Positions 1 through 6,789 of a DNA stretch of 23,060 bases are shown here, in pieces. The notes beneath the pieces are model-generated. The model was not told where the DNA came from. It saw only the letters and a list, made by a program, of their open reading frames with translations, and did not search any database. The first letter of the stretch is position 1; each line of letters opens with the position of its first letter. The DNA comes from a virus. Both the position numbers and the translations under genes were made by a program. The stretch is taken from the IMG/VR virus record IMGVR_UViG_3300043449_000953, positions 1 to 23,060 of that record. One strand, written 5' to 3'.

Positions 1-1660
1 CCTGATACTGCACGACTCGCTGCGACATCGTTGACGCATTCGGGTCCGATACCGGGATCACGTCCACTTGGTCGTAGTCGGACTTCTTGGCCGTCTTGTT
101 GCCAACCTCCGGCTCGTATGCGTAGTCTTCCGGCGCATTGTCACGGATGATGCGGGCAAGGAGCTTGAACTCCTGCTTCATGGTGTAGTGGATGCGGGCC
201 TGCACAGCCGACATGACCTTCAACACCCGCTCAAGGATTGCCAGCGTGGTCCCGACCGGGGACTGGGCCGACATGTCGCTCACCTTGAGATCCGCAACCG
301 CTGCGAACCTGCGCCCATCCTCGACCACCTTGTCCATCAACAGCGACAGGGTTTGGCTCGGCTCCTTGTACGGGAGCGGCAGGATGTTGTCGCGGATTGC
401 GCCGCTTGGAAGATCTACGTCCCTGAATTCGCCCGGTGCGATGGGGGTATCGTCACCCTTGATGCGCAGGCCACGAGCTTTAAGTCCGCCGGGGAGGTTG
501 GACAGCGTGCCCGCGTCAATAAGTTGACGAAGCAGGGACGTAGCGGCCTGCGAGTGCCCACCGATCAGGTGGATGAGGCCAAAGTAGTAGAACCCGAAGC
601 CGGGGATGTAGCCGTAGTGGACGAAGTGCTGCCGCTTCGCCTTAAGCTTGTCCTCTTCGAGCCAATTCCGTCGAATCGCAAGGACCGTACCGGTGCCCTT
701 GTCGATAGTCACAATATAAGGAAGGGCGATGCCCGTCTCGTAGTTGTCTTTGTCCTTGTCCTCATAGCCGGGCAGGTTGAGGTTGACGTGCATCTCAAGC
801 AGCTGGTACCGGTCATCGATGGACGTAGACAGACCCTGCTCGGTCGCCTTCTGCTTCTCGATCTCGTCCATGACCACCATGGGCTCGCCAAGGTCCACGT
901 CACGGTAGAAGCCAGCAACCTGCAGGCGCGTAACCTCGTTCTTGGTCTTGCGCATCTTGTGCGTGACCCGTTCAGCCGACTCAAGGTTCGAAGCGCCGTA
1001 TGGCACCACGATGTCCTCCGCCGGGATGAACATAGCCACCTGACGCTCAAGACTCGGGTCGTAGTAGATCTTCTTGAACGCATTGCCCGACAAGCACAGC
1101 GAAATCAGCAGTCGCTCATGCTCCGGGCGGTACTCCCGCATGACCTCGGTGAGCTCGTAGTTCATGTCGTCCGCAACGCGGATGGAGGCTTCCTTCTTCT
1201 CGGGGGTCTCCTTGCCAACAATCTTGGTCTTGACCGGGCCCGCCGCCGGGAAGGTCTCCATGATCGTCTCAGCCTGAAACTTGACTGCGCTCTCCATGAG
1301 CAACGGGTGGAACACACCGCACGCACCGGGCCATGGCTCCGACCGCTCCTCGTACTTGAGACCCAGCAGCTTCAAACCCTTGACGTAGATGTCAAGCCAG
1401 TCCTTGCGGGAGGTCAGGTCCGAGTCGTAGTCCCCCAGCAGGTCACCTGCGAGCGTCGCAAGTTCCTGCTCCGACATGTATTCGGCAAGGTTGGCGTCGA
1501 ATTCCTCGGCAGTCTCACGGCGCGGTTCAATCTCCAGCGCAACCCCGTCAACACCGATCTTGACGGACTCGGGATTCTCGATTTCAATCTCGATCTCGGG
1601 GCCTTCTTCGAGGGAGCCAAGACCCTGCGGGGCCTGATACAGTGAGGGTTCGATAGCCAT
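1..1660 (-). CDS. Portal protein, P22-type (partial, C-terminus beyond the window)
   Basis: The minus strand is open from the ATG at 1660 down to base 1, giving at least 553 residues with no stop, so the C-terminus lies outside the window. Portal proteins form the dodecameric ring at the capsid vertex through which DNA is packaged and ejected, and they dock the terminase. The call rests on overall resemblance to large P22-like portals: an acidic N-terminus, then segments such as DWLDIYVKGLKLLG, WPGACGVFHPLLMESAVKFQ, GYIPGFGFYYFGLIHLIGG and SDMSAQSPVGTTLAILE, typical of this family. GGAGA lies 5 bases before the ATG. It follows TerL by 13 bases, the usual TerS-TerL-portal order, and is read leftward with them. 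Portal identity is fairly sure; the P22 subtype is inferred. Confidence 0.85.
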   Translation of the reverse strand, partial: MAIEPSLYQAPQGLGSLEEGPEIEIEIENPESVKIGVDGVALEIEPRRETAEEFDANLAEYMSEQELATLAGDLLGDYDSDLTSRKDWLDIYVKGLKLLGLKYEERSEPWPGACGVFHPLLMESAVKFQAETIMETFPAAGPVKTKIVGKETPEKKEASIRVADDMNYELTEVMREYRPEHERLLISLCLSGNAFKKIYYDPSLERQVAMFIPAEDIVVPYGASNLESAERVTHKMRKTKNEVTRLQVAGFYRDVDLGEPMVVMDEIEKQKATEQGLSTSIDDRYQLLEMHVNLNLPGYEDKDKDNYETGIALPYIVTIDKGTGTVLAIRRNWLEEDKLKAKRQHFVHYGYIPGFGFYYFGLIHLIGGHSQAATSLLRQLIDAGTLSNLPGGLKARGLRIKGDDTPIAPGEFRDVDLPSGAIRDNILPLPYKEPSQTLSLLMDKVVEDGRRFAAVADLKVSDMSAQSPVGTTLAILERVLKVMSAVQARIHYTMKQEFKLLARIIRDNAPEDYAYEPEVGNKTAKKSDYDQVDVIPVSDPNASTMSQRVVQYQ

Positions 1661-1673
1661 CTAGGTCTCCAAA

Positions 1674-3191
1674 TCAGTAATAGGCCGCGTGACGCCGCGA
1701 CTTGAATGTTCGTTCTTCGTCTTCCTCATCCGAATCAAGACGGATGAAGCCCCCGCGCCGGAAGCGAAGCAATGCTTGGGTCATGCTGTCGGTCAAGTCG
1801 TCGTGTTCTCCAGAAGGGAAACTGGCTACTTCCTCGACCAATTCTTCCGCCCAATGCGTGTTCGGGACCCACACCCGGCCTGATGCAAACAGGTCCGCCA
1901 CGGCGTTAAGCCTCGCGATCTTATCATTACCTTTGGACGGCGTATATTCCTGTACCGGAATGCCCATGGCCCGCAACTCGAAGATCAACGGGGACCCTGC
2001 AGCCTTGGCTTCGACGATCAGGCTGTCCGGTTTCCAGTTCTTATACTCCTCCATGGCCCGCTGCTTGAGCTCGGGGAACTCCATGCGCTCCTTGATGGCA
2101 TCCAGCAGGATGATGTTGATCTGGTCCCGGCCCGTATCGTCCGGTTGGGAGAAAATCCCCCACGTCGTGCAGGCTGAATAGTCCGATCTCTGGGTCTTGA
2201 GGAACGCCGTGTCCCAAGACTGGATGATGTACTCGCAGGAAGGGGGTCGATCTGACTCCCAAGTCCTCCACCACTCGCGTTTGACGATGGCGGACACGTC
2301 CGAAGTGGGCTGTTGCTGGTACTGAGCCTGCCATTTGCTGTTCGGAAGCTCCTGACGGAGGGCTTCGAGCTCGTCAAGCTTCCAAAATTGCGGCCAAAGT
2401 GGGTTTCCAGAGGGCAAAATGGCTGGAAATTCAATAACTTCCCACTCTTCCCCGCTTCTTTGGGCTGCAGCCTTCAAAACTTGGCCTGTCAGGTCCTTTT
2501 TTGACCACCGAGTCATGACTACGACGATGGCTCCGCCCGGTTGCAGACGCTGACGAGGGCCGGATGTGTACCATTCGTACGTCTTATCGTAGATTTCGGG
2601 GTTTACCTCGGCCAGCGTCGCCTCTTGCTCGCTGTGTGGATCGTCGATAATGAGAAGATCAGCACCCTTACCAGTAACGGCACCACCAACACCAATAGCG
2701 AAATACTCACCAGCGTAATTAGTAGCCCAACGCCCAGCAGCCTTGCTATCCGCTTGAAGTGCAACATCAGGGAATATGTCCTTGTACCGGTCAGAGTCCA
2801 CCAAGTTTCTGACTTTGCGTCCGAAACCGACCGCTAACTCTGCAGTGTGTGAGGTTTGAATGATCTTCTTGGACGGGAAGTTGCCCAAAAACCAACTGGG
2901 TAGCAGGTAGGAGGCAAATTCCGACTTAGTATGCCGGGGCGGCATGTTGATGATCAAGCGTTTGACCTTGCCCTCGGCAACCCGCTGGAATGCTTCGGCC
3001 ATCTTCTCGTGATGCCGACCATGGATGAAGTTAGGCCAGACGTACTTGACGTAGGCCATGAAGTTCTTTTTGGACAACTCGCGTGTTGCGGTGCGACGAG
3101 CTTCCGCAATCAGCTCACCCACTTTTTGCTGGGCGGCAGGTGGCAGGGTTGCCAGCTTCTTTTCCGCCTCGGCCAGCAGGTTAAGATCCAT
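1674..3191 (-). CDS. terL: Terminase large subunit (packaging ATPase and nuclease)
   Basis: This 505-aa protein is the DNA-packaging motor that cuts concatemeric phage DNA and pumps it through the portal. The ATPase domain shows a Walker A-like PPRHTKSE at about residues 84-91, a Walker B LLIIDDP at about 179-185 and a coupling motif VVVMTRWS at about 223-230. The C-terminal RNase H-fold nuclease shows QSWDTAF (Asp near 327), SLIVEAKAAG near 395 and GEHDDLTDS near 470, supplying the acidic metal ligands. The length is normal for the family. The ATG at 3191 lies inside the end of the upstream gene (11-base overlap), suggesting translational coupling. All key motifs appear intact. Confidence 0.96.
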   Translation of the reverse strand: MDLNLLAEAEKKLATLPPAAQQKVGELIAEARRTATRELSKKNFMAYVKYVWPNFIHGRHHEKMAEAFQRVAEGKVKRLIINMPPRHTKSEFASYLLPSWFLGNFPSKKIIQTSHTAELAVGFGRKVRNLVDSDRYKDIFPDVALQADSKAAGRWATNYAGEYFAIGVGGAVTGKGADLLIIDDPHSEQEATLAEVNPEIYDKTYEWYTSGPRQRLQPGGAIVVVMTRWSKKDLTGQVLKAAAQRSGEEWEVIEFPAILPSGNPLWPQFWKLDELEALRQELPNSKWQAQYQQQPTSDVSAIVKREWWRTWESDRPPSCEYIIQSWDTAFLKTQRSDYSACTTWGIFSQPDDTGRDQINIILLDAIKERMEFPELKQRAMEEYKNWKPDSLIVEAKAAGSPLIFELRAMGIPVQEYTPSKGNDKIARLNAVADLFASGRVWVPNTHWAEELVEEVASFPSGEHDDLTDSMTQALLRFRRGGFIRLDSDEEDEERTFKSRRHAAYY

Positions 3192-3759
3192 TCGGTCCCC
3201 GTCCCAGCTCCTCGTCGAGATCCAGTTCAGCCAGACACTTGTTGTCCGGATCCGGGGTCACATCGATGGTCTTGCCCCCGTAGAGCTCAAGGGTCTTGCG
3301 CAGCTCGTTCTCGATGTCGGACACAGTGCGGTTCGTGACGTTCACGTCGATCCGGTCGCTGAACAGCCCCACGCTGGTCACCTTGCCAAGCAGTTCGAGG
3401 GCCTTGATCCGCTGCTTGGGGTCTGGATCCGTGGACTCCATGATCAGCTTGTTGGTCACGTAGTTGCGCAACCGGCGAGACACATCCAGCACTTCTTGGT
3501 CCCATTCCGTGAGAATGGCTTCGAGATTCACAATGGTCCCGGCAGTCAGGGTTTTGGCAGGTGGCATCTGGCCCCCGGCCATGATCTGGTGCGATGCAAC
3601 CTTGTCTTCTTGGGTCACTTCGACCGTCATGCCCTGATCCATGAGCTCCTTGACTGTCTCGAAGTAGGCATGGGCCTTGTTTCGAAACTCGTCCAGCTCT
3701 TCCGGTGTGGTGTCGAACGGGAACGGAATCCCGAGTTCAGGGGTTGCGACAATGGGCAT
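3181..3759 (-). CDS. Probable terminase small subunit
   Basis: This 192-aa acidic protein is encoded immediately upstream of TerL and overlaps it by 11 bases, the usual place for TerS, which recognises the packaging start site and loads TerL. It is predicted mainly helical, with a stretch DPKQRIKALELLGKVTSVGL near residues 110-130 that resembles helical segments of phage TerS-like proteins. I see no unmistakable N-terminal HTH, so the assignment rests mostly on position. The ATG at 3759 is preceded by AGGAG about 13 bases upstream, which is long for a ribosome site. It is the first gene of the leftward packaging operon, 30 bases from the -10 of its candidate promoter. Confidence 0.62.
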   Translation of the reverse strand: MPIVATPELGIPFPFDTTPEELDEFRNKAHAYFETVKELMDQGMTVEVTQEDKVASHQIMAGGQMPPAKTLTAGTIVNLEAILTEWDQEVLDVSRRLRNYVTNKLIMESTDPDPKQRIKALELLGKVTSVGLFSDRIDVNVTNRTVSDIENELRKTLELYGGKTIDVTPDPDNKCLAELDLDEELGRGPNGS

Positions 3760-3789
3760 AGAACTGTTTGGGGCTCCTGCGTTCGGGCG

Positions 3790-3818
3790 AGTATAACCAT
3801 TGGGTCTAGCAGAAGCAA
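3790..3818 (-). promoter_or_regulatory. Sigma-70-type promoter for the leftward packaging operon
   Basis: On the minus strand the -35 is TTGCTT (plus positions 3813-3818), followed by a 17-base spacer and the -10 TATACT (3790-3795). It points at the probable TerS gene, whose ATG is at 3759, leaving a short leader with AGGAG. Confidence 0.6.
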
Positions 3819-4047
3819 ACTGGAATTTGTAGGGGTATGGTGGGGGTGGATGGGACCCAAGCGAGGTACCGGGGGGTGTTGCTATATGAGGGGGGTGGGG
3901 TACGTATTAGCTTGTTTGGGGGATAAAGTTAGTTGGGAGAGTGATATGGGTTGTGCAGATCCTTATGTATGGGCGAGCGACGGGACTCCTAACCATTAGC
4001 GGGGGGTGCCGGGTGGGTGGGGTCAGAACTGCGCCAGAATCGGGCTT

Positions 4048-4062
4048 ATTAACAGTGTTAAT
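4048..4062. promoter_or_regulatory. Perfect 15-bp palindrome, possible operator
   Basis: ATTAACA-G-TGTTAAT is a perfect inverted repeat with one central base. It ends 20 bases upstream of the -35 of the rightward promoter at 4083. The position suits a dimeric repressor or activator of the first early gene. It differs from the GTTATCA/TGATAAC repeats further right. Confidence 0.45.
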
Positions 4063-4082
4063 ACCTGTAATGCCGATAAAGC

Positions 4083-4111
4083 TTGACATTGTTCCAGCTT
4101 TGCGAGACAAT
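4083..4111 (+). promoter_or_regulatory. Sigma-70-type promoter, first rightward gene
   Basis: TTGACA (4083-4088), a 17-base spacer and GACAAT (4106-4111). It precedes the GTG at 4168 by 56 bases, and GAGGT stands 7 bases before that GTG. Confidence 0.7.
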
Positions 4112-4167
4112 AGCTCCACGGTCAAGCAAGGCAACACCTGCCACGCGCCGTATACGAGGTATCTACT

Positions 4168-4689
4168 GTGTCTAACGTCATCAATGCAAAGCTCGCGAAG
4201 TCTGTGGCCGCTGCTGTGTCCGGCGATATCAAGCTCGGGAATACTTGGCAACAGGTTGGAACTGATGCGCGCGAAGCGTACCCAAGCGAAGCGGCGCTCA
4301 TCGAAGCCAAGGCCTTTATCCTTGATATGTACATCGTGCCCGCAATGCCCGGAGCGACCAAGATCCTCGCCGTGGTGCAGCATCGCAAGGGGAGCCCCGC
4401 ATACCTTGAAGCTTGCGCAAAGGATGCGACGTACAAGGAACAACACCGCGCAGCCGACGATGCCAAGAAGTCTGTACGTGCAATGGCGCATACCTACTTC
4501 GCCCGCATCGTGAAGTACGCATTCCCCACGGAGAAGGGCGCGAGCACACCGCGCACGCTCAAGACCCGCATCATGGAAGAAGTGACGGCGCTGGTGAAGG
4601 GTTGCCAAAAGGCGGAGGACGCTGACTTCGATCTTACCGCGACTCTGGCGGCGCTCGAAGCGGTGCTGGTCGCGGTCAACAAAAAGTAA
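4168..4689 (+). CDS. Unrecognised early phage protein, 173 aa
   Basis: I do not recognise this protein. It is alanine- and lysine-rich, predicted mostly helical, and has no obvious membrane segment, signal peptide or metal site. It starts at GTG 4168 with GAGGT 7 bases upstream. It stands alone between a strong promoter (4083-4111) and a strong terminator (4736-4766), so it is probably a single-gene transcript, made in quantity and early. That isolation, with a palindromic site upstream, would suit a regulator or an early host-directed protein, but this is inference from layout only. Confidence 0.8.
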   Translation: MSNVINAKLAKSVAAAVSGDIKLGNTWQQVGTDAREAYPSEAALIEAKAFILDMYIVPAMPGATKILAVVQHRKGSPAYLEACAKDATYKEQHRAADDAKKSVRAMAHTYFARIVKYAFPTEKGASTPRTLKTRIMEEVTALVKGCQKAEDADFDLTATLAALEAVLVAVNKK

Positions 4690-4735
4690 GCAGCTGCTAA
4701 CAAGTCGGGCGGGACTGACACCGCCTAGCTTAGTG

Positions 4736-4766
4736 GCCCGGTCTGGATTCCAGACCGGGCTTTTTT
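4736..4766 (+). terminator. Strong intrinsic terminator
   Basis: An 11-bp perfect GC-rich stem (GCCCGGTCTGG, loop ATT, complementary arm) at 4736-4760 is followed directly by six T (4761-4766). It ends the transcript of the gene at 4168-4689. Confidence 0.95.
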
Positions 4767-4846
4767 GTGCCCATCGAATCCACAAAGTTTTATTATGATA
4801 GCGACGCAAGGCGAAGGCGATGCGGCGGCACTAGGTGGGTCTTGAC

Positions 4847-4877
4847 CGATATGCTGCGGTGGCAGCATATCGTTTTT
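4847..4877 (+). terminator. Second terminator-like hairpin
   Basis: CGATATGCTGC, loop GGTG, and its perfect complement (11 bp, 4847-4872) are followed by TTTTT at 4873-4877. It lies 80 bases past the first terminator with no gene between, so it is either a back-up terminator or the end of a very short RNA. Confidence 0.7.
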
Positions 4878-4900
4878 CGGCAAGAAGCGCAAGGGGGTCT

Positions 4901-5224
4901 TGTTCCTTTCGTGTTCCTTTTGTTCCGCATGTTCCGCGAGCCCGGAACACAGCAAGTCGTTGATTCTGTAGCGGAAATCACCTCTTTTTTAATAATGTTC
5001 CAATGTTCCTTATATATATGTAGACGGGGCTATTCGTACTTTTTAAAAAATTCGTGTGAGTTTTTTTTTGTTGTGTTCCGTTTTTCGTGGATCTTGCCAA
5101 CCTCGTAATTAGCGCGGAACAACGGAACATGTTGTCATCGAACGTCGCAAGATCTTGATCCCACTGCATTTCACATCGTTTCCTGTTTCGGAACATCGCC
5201 CACAAAACCGCGTTTCGCGGAACA
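4901..5224. repeat. Cluster of TGTTCC / GGAACA hexamers
   Basis: TGTTCC occurs at 4901, 4912, 4921, 4930, 4996, 5004 and 5074; GGAACA occurs at 4944, 5116, 5124, 5190 and 5219. That is 12 copies of a 6-mer and its complement in 324 bases, far above chance. Spacings are often 8-11 bases (4901/4912/4921/4930, 4996/5004, 5116/5124), near one helical turn. Some copies form inverted pairs: TGTTCCG-6-CGGAACA at 4930-4949 and the near-palindrome TGTTTCGGAACA at 5184-5195. This resembles iterons or a cooperative binding array. The binding protein is unknown. Confidence 0.7.
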
Positions 5225-5289
5225 AAGTTGTGGTCGCGTGGTGCTGTGGCGCATTTTGACGATTGTGGCCTCATTCTCCTGTGGTTCTG

Positions 5290-5298
5290 TGGTATCAT
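5290..5298 (+). promoter_or_regulatory. Possible extended -10 promoter before the small-gene array
   Basis: TG-G-TATCAT reads as an extended -10 element, 41 bases before the ATG at 5340. There is no good -35 at the right distance (a TTGACG at 5256 is too far). It is the best candidate I can see for starting the transcript of the HTH-like gene. Confidence 0.3.
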
Positions 5299-5339
5299 TC
5301 TCTCGTTCCGTTGTTCTATTGTTCTACTGTGGAGGCACT

Positions 5340-5522
5340 ATGAATTCCATCGAATCGCACCGCGCCATTGCCGATCAGCCATTGACTGTCGAGGGCATCA
5401 CAAAACCCCTGCATGAATGGGCAAGGCTGCGCGGCATCCCGTACAAGACCGTTGCAATGCGCTGGGCACGCGGGCACAGGAATCCCAAAACCCTGCTGCA
5501 CAAAAAGGCTGCAAATGGATAA
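5340..5522 (+). CDS. Small HTH-like DNA-binding protein (NUMOD/AlpA-like)
   Basis: This 60-aa protein starts at ATG 5340 with GGAGG 4 bases upstream. After LTVEGITKPLHEWARLRG, the stretch IPYKTVAMRWARGHRNPKTL resembles the short helix-turn-helix found in phage proteins and at the ends of HNH homing endonucleases (pattern: SLxEWAxxxGIxxxTxxxRxxxGWxxxxAL). A DNA-binding role is therefore likely; no nuclease domain is present. It is the first gene after the TGTTCC array and before the paralogue array. Its last codons (AAT GGA TAA) overlap the next start and use the same GGCTGCAAATG junction as the paralogues that follow. A role as regulator of the nearby repeats is conjecture. Confidence 0.75.
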   Translation: MNSIESHRAIADQPLTVEGITKPLHEWARLRGIPYKTVAMRWARGHRNPKTLLHKKAANG

Positions 5523-5757
5523 CAAGTTATCAGATGATAACAAGTATGTGTTGTTCCAACACAGGCGAGACCCGAGCCGCGTGCATGTGTGGTCGGTAGC
5601 CAGTTGGGAGAAACACAGCGAGGGCGTCTACGGCAAAGAGTGGAACGTACTAGCCGAGTCCAACGACTACGAAGAACTGCTGGCCCTGTACAAGCTGATC
5701 AAGGCTGCCCACATGTCACAGGAGCAAAAACCCAAACTCGAATACTTGACTTTATAG
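5515..5757 (+). CDS. Array paralogue 1, unknown function (80 aa)
   Basis: First member of the array. ATG 5515 overlaps the end of the HTH-like gene by 8 bases; AAGG of the upstream gene serves as ribosome site. The N-terminus MDNKLSDDNKYVLFQ contains the palindrome-coded LSDDNK. It continues through VWSVASWEKH and EWNVLAES to EELLALYKLIKAAH. Unlike the others it has a C-terminal extension ending EYLTL, which is encoded by the -35 region of the promoter at 5746. The extension is therefore probably dictated by the DNA element. No known domain recognised. Confidence 0.85.
   Translation: MDNKLSDDNKYVLFQHRRDPSRVHVWSVASWEKHSEGVYGKEWNVLAESNDYEELLALYKLIKAAHMSQEQKPKLEYLTL
5526..5541. repeat. Dispersed palindrome copy 1
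   Basis: GTTATCA-GA-TGATAAC followed by AAG, 11 bases after the start of paralogue 1. The G of the left arm is a third codon position. Confidence 0.9.
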
Positions 5758-5774
5758 GTAATAAGTGTTATACT
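5746..5774 (+). promoter_or_regulatory. Sigma-70-type promoter before paralogue 2
   Basis: TTGACT (5746-5751), a 17-base spacer and TATACT (5769-5774). The surrounding AATACTTGACTTTATAG and GTGTTATAC sequence nearly matches the promoter at 7351, so these look like copies. It lies across the end of paralogue 1. Confidence 0.88.
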
Positions 5775-5819
5775 ATCTCCAATGGTCGTAGTCCGCCCGA
5801 CGCGGCAAGGAGAACGCAA

Positions 5820-6020
5820 ATGACTGACAAGTTATCAGGTGATAACAAGTGGCTGCTGATGAGGCACGATGATCTTGGGTGGATTGGGGTTTGGGACGTT
5901 CCGTTCTACCAAACCGTTCAGCGACGCAACCAACACCATGGATGGCGGGTATTGGCCGAGTCTGGCAGCCAAGACGAACTGATGGCCCTCAGAAAACTAA
6001 TCAAGGTCGCAAATGAGTAA
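5820..6020 (+). CDS. Array paralogue 2, unknown function (66 aa)
   Basis: Starts at ATG 5820 after AAGGAG with a 6-base gap, 46 bases past the -10 of its own promoter. MTDKLSGDNKWLLMR carries the palindrome-coded segment. The core is WIGVWDVPFYQ, WRVLAES and DELMALRKLIKVANE. The stop overlaps the next start as ATGAGTAA. It heads a co-transcribed run of eight overlapping genes (5820-7335). Function unknown; the small size and early-type expression suit a host-interacting protein. Confidence 0.87.
   Translation: MTDKLSGDNKWLLMRHDDLGWIGVWDVPFYQTVQRRNQHHGWRVLAESGSQDELMALRKLIKVANE
5831..5846. repeat. Dispersed palindrome copy 2
   Basis: GTTATCA-GG-TGATAAC followed by AAGTGG, 11 bases after the start of paralogue 2. 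Confidence 0.9.
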
Positions 6021-6198
6021 GAAGTATGTGCTGCTGCAATACGGACCTCCGCAAAACTGGACCGAAGTGTGGGATGCGGGATATTGGGCACGCTACCAAG
6101 AGATCACTCCGCACACGGACTGGCACGAAGTCTGCCAAGGTAACTCGAAGGAAGAACTGCTTGCTCTACTCAAACTAATCGAGGCTGCAAATGAGTAA
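6013..6198 (+). CDS. Array paralogue 3, unknown function (61 aa)
   Basis: MSKKYVLLQYG begins directly without the palindrome-coded insert. The middle has EVWDAGYWARYQ, then W-HEVCQGNSKEELLALLKLIEAANE, where the usual AES has become QGN. It overlaps both neighbours by 8 bases through ATGAGTAA, and the AAGG of the preceding gene lies 7 bases before its ATG. No recognised family outside the array. Confidence 0.86.
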   Translation: MSKKYVLLQYGPPQNWTEVWDAGYWARYQEITPHTDWHEVCQGNSKEELLALLKLIEAANE

Positions 6199-6403
6199 CA
6201 AGTGGCTGCTGGTCAGGTTCGACTACCGCTGGCCCGAGACGGATAGCGCGTACAGGATCTTCAGTCGGGAGCTATGGGATTCACGCATGAAACTGGTGCC
6301 CTATGATCCGCTGATGCCGCGCCGCTACACGATCATTGCCGAGTCCGATGAGTTCGACGAACTCGAAGCCCTGCTCAAACTGATCGAGGCTGCAAATGAG
6401 TGA
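6191..6403 (+). CDS. Array paralogue 4, unknown function (70 aa)
   Basis: MSNKWLLVRF lacks the palindrome-coded insert: AACAAGTGG follows ATGAGT directly. It has a longer middle (YRIFSRELWDSRMK...) before YTIIAESDEFDELEALLKLIEAANE. The ribosome site is GAGG inside the Glu-Ala codons of paralogue 3, 6 bases before its ATG. Overlap with the next gene is ATGAGTGA. Function unknown. Confidence 0.86.
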   Translation: MSNKWLLVRFDYRWPETDSAYRIFSRELWDSRMKLVPYDPLMPRRYTIIAESDEFDELEALLKLIEAANE

Positions 6404-6584
6404 CAAGAAGCGGTGGGCACTGCTGCAACACGACAGGCTAATGCGCGGAACCGTCTGGAACTCGGACCAGTGGGACAAATTCCTGCGGACAAACCCCACT
6501 ACGGGGTGGAAGGAAGTAATGAGGTCAGACGACCGGGATGAACTGCTTGCCCTTGCCAAGCTGATGGGGGGACCGGATGAGTAA
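6396..6584 (+). CDS. Array paralogue 5, unknown function (62 aa)
   Basis: MSDKKRWALLQHDR, TVWNSDQWDKFL, GWKEVMRSDDRDELLALAKLMGGPDE. The tail GGPDE departs from EAANE, but the gene keeps a G-rich ribosome site (GGGGGG) and the ATGAGTAA overlap for the next gene. No palindrome in this copy. Function unknown. Confidence 0.85.
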   Translation: MSDKKRWALLQHDRLMRGTVWNSDQWDKFLRTNPTTGWKEVMRSDDRDELLALAKLMGGPDE

Positions 6585-6789
6585 GCCAACCTATGTGCTA
6601 GTGAAGTTGACAATTAAAACGCCTCCAAACCGGGGGATGTATCAAGTTTGGCAACAAACCGACTACCGTGACCTGATGAAGCGCAGACCAGACACCGCTT
6701 GGCAACTGGTTGCCGAAGGTCCGAAGGCAGAAATGTTTGCCCTGCAAGCATTGGCGGAGGCTGCAAATGAGCAAGTTATCACCCGATAA
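6577..6789 (+). CDS. Array paralogue 6, unknown function (70 aa)
   Basis: MSKPTYVLVKLTIK, YQVWQQTDYRDLMK, AWQLVAEGPKAEMFALQALAEAANE, then QVITR. The last residues arise because the junction reads ATGAGCAA rather than ATGAGTAA, so this frame runs on until the TAA inside palindrome copy 3. It overlaps the next gene by 23 bases. AEG replaces AES, as in paralogue 8, so these two may be a subgroup. Confidence 0.84.
   Translation: MSKPTYVLVKLTIKTPPNRGMYQVWQQTDYRDLMKRRPDTAWQLVAEGPKAEMFALQALAEAANEQVITR

Larger units (their letters stand above)
3760..4167. other. Divergent control region between packaging and early genes
   Basis: These 408 bases lie between two outward-facing genes and hold no convincing gene. 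They contain the leftward promoter (3790-3818), a strongly G-rich plus strand (about 3830-3905 and 3999-4022, with several runs of 4-6 G), a perfect palindrome at 4048-4062 and a rightward promoter at 4083-4111. A long plus-strand frame through the G-rich part continues from antisense of TerL and TerS and is not credible as a gene. A packaging recognition site could lie here, but nothing in the sequence proves it. Confidence 0.6.
4690..5339. other. Long AT-rich non-coding region
   Basis: There is no convincing gene in these 650 bases. The open frames here lack ribosome sites, and the plus-strand one begins at the T-run of the first terminator and runs through the second. The region contains two terminators, the TGTTCC/GGAACA cluster (4901-5224), poly-T/poly-A stretches near 4984-5070, a short AT run near 5010-5020 and a small CCGCG-TTT-CGCGG hairpin at 5208-5220. 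Clustered short repeats beside AT-rich DNA are the usual look of a phage replication origin or a complex control region. Confidence 0.6.

Noticed and set aside
68-1645. A 525-codon plus-strand open frame
   Set aside because: It is antisense to the portal gene, whose product has clear family character. The frame is open because of the portal's codon bias and has no ribosome site or recognisable product.
3058-3999. A 313-codon plus-strand open frame through the TerS region and G-rich gap
   Set aside because: It is antisense to TerL and TerS, and its end is low-complexity Gly/Val/Trp from G-runs. No start signal.
3907-4809. A 300-codon minus-strand open frame
   Set aside because: It lies opposite the gene at 4168 and runs through its terminator and promoter; there is no ribosome site.
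4767-5108. A 113-codon frame in the AT-rich gap
   Set aside because: It begins at the T-run of the first terminator, passes through the second, has no ribosome site and gives a Phe-rich unpatterned product.
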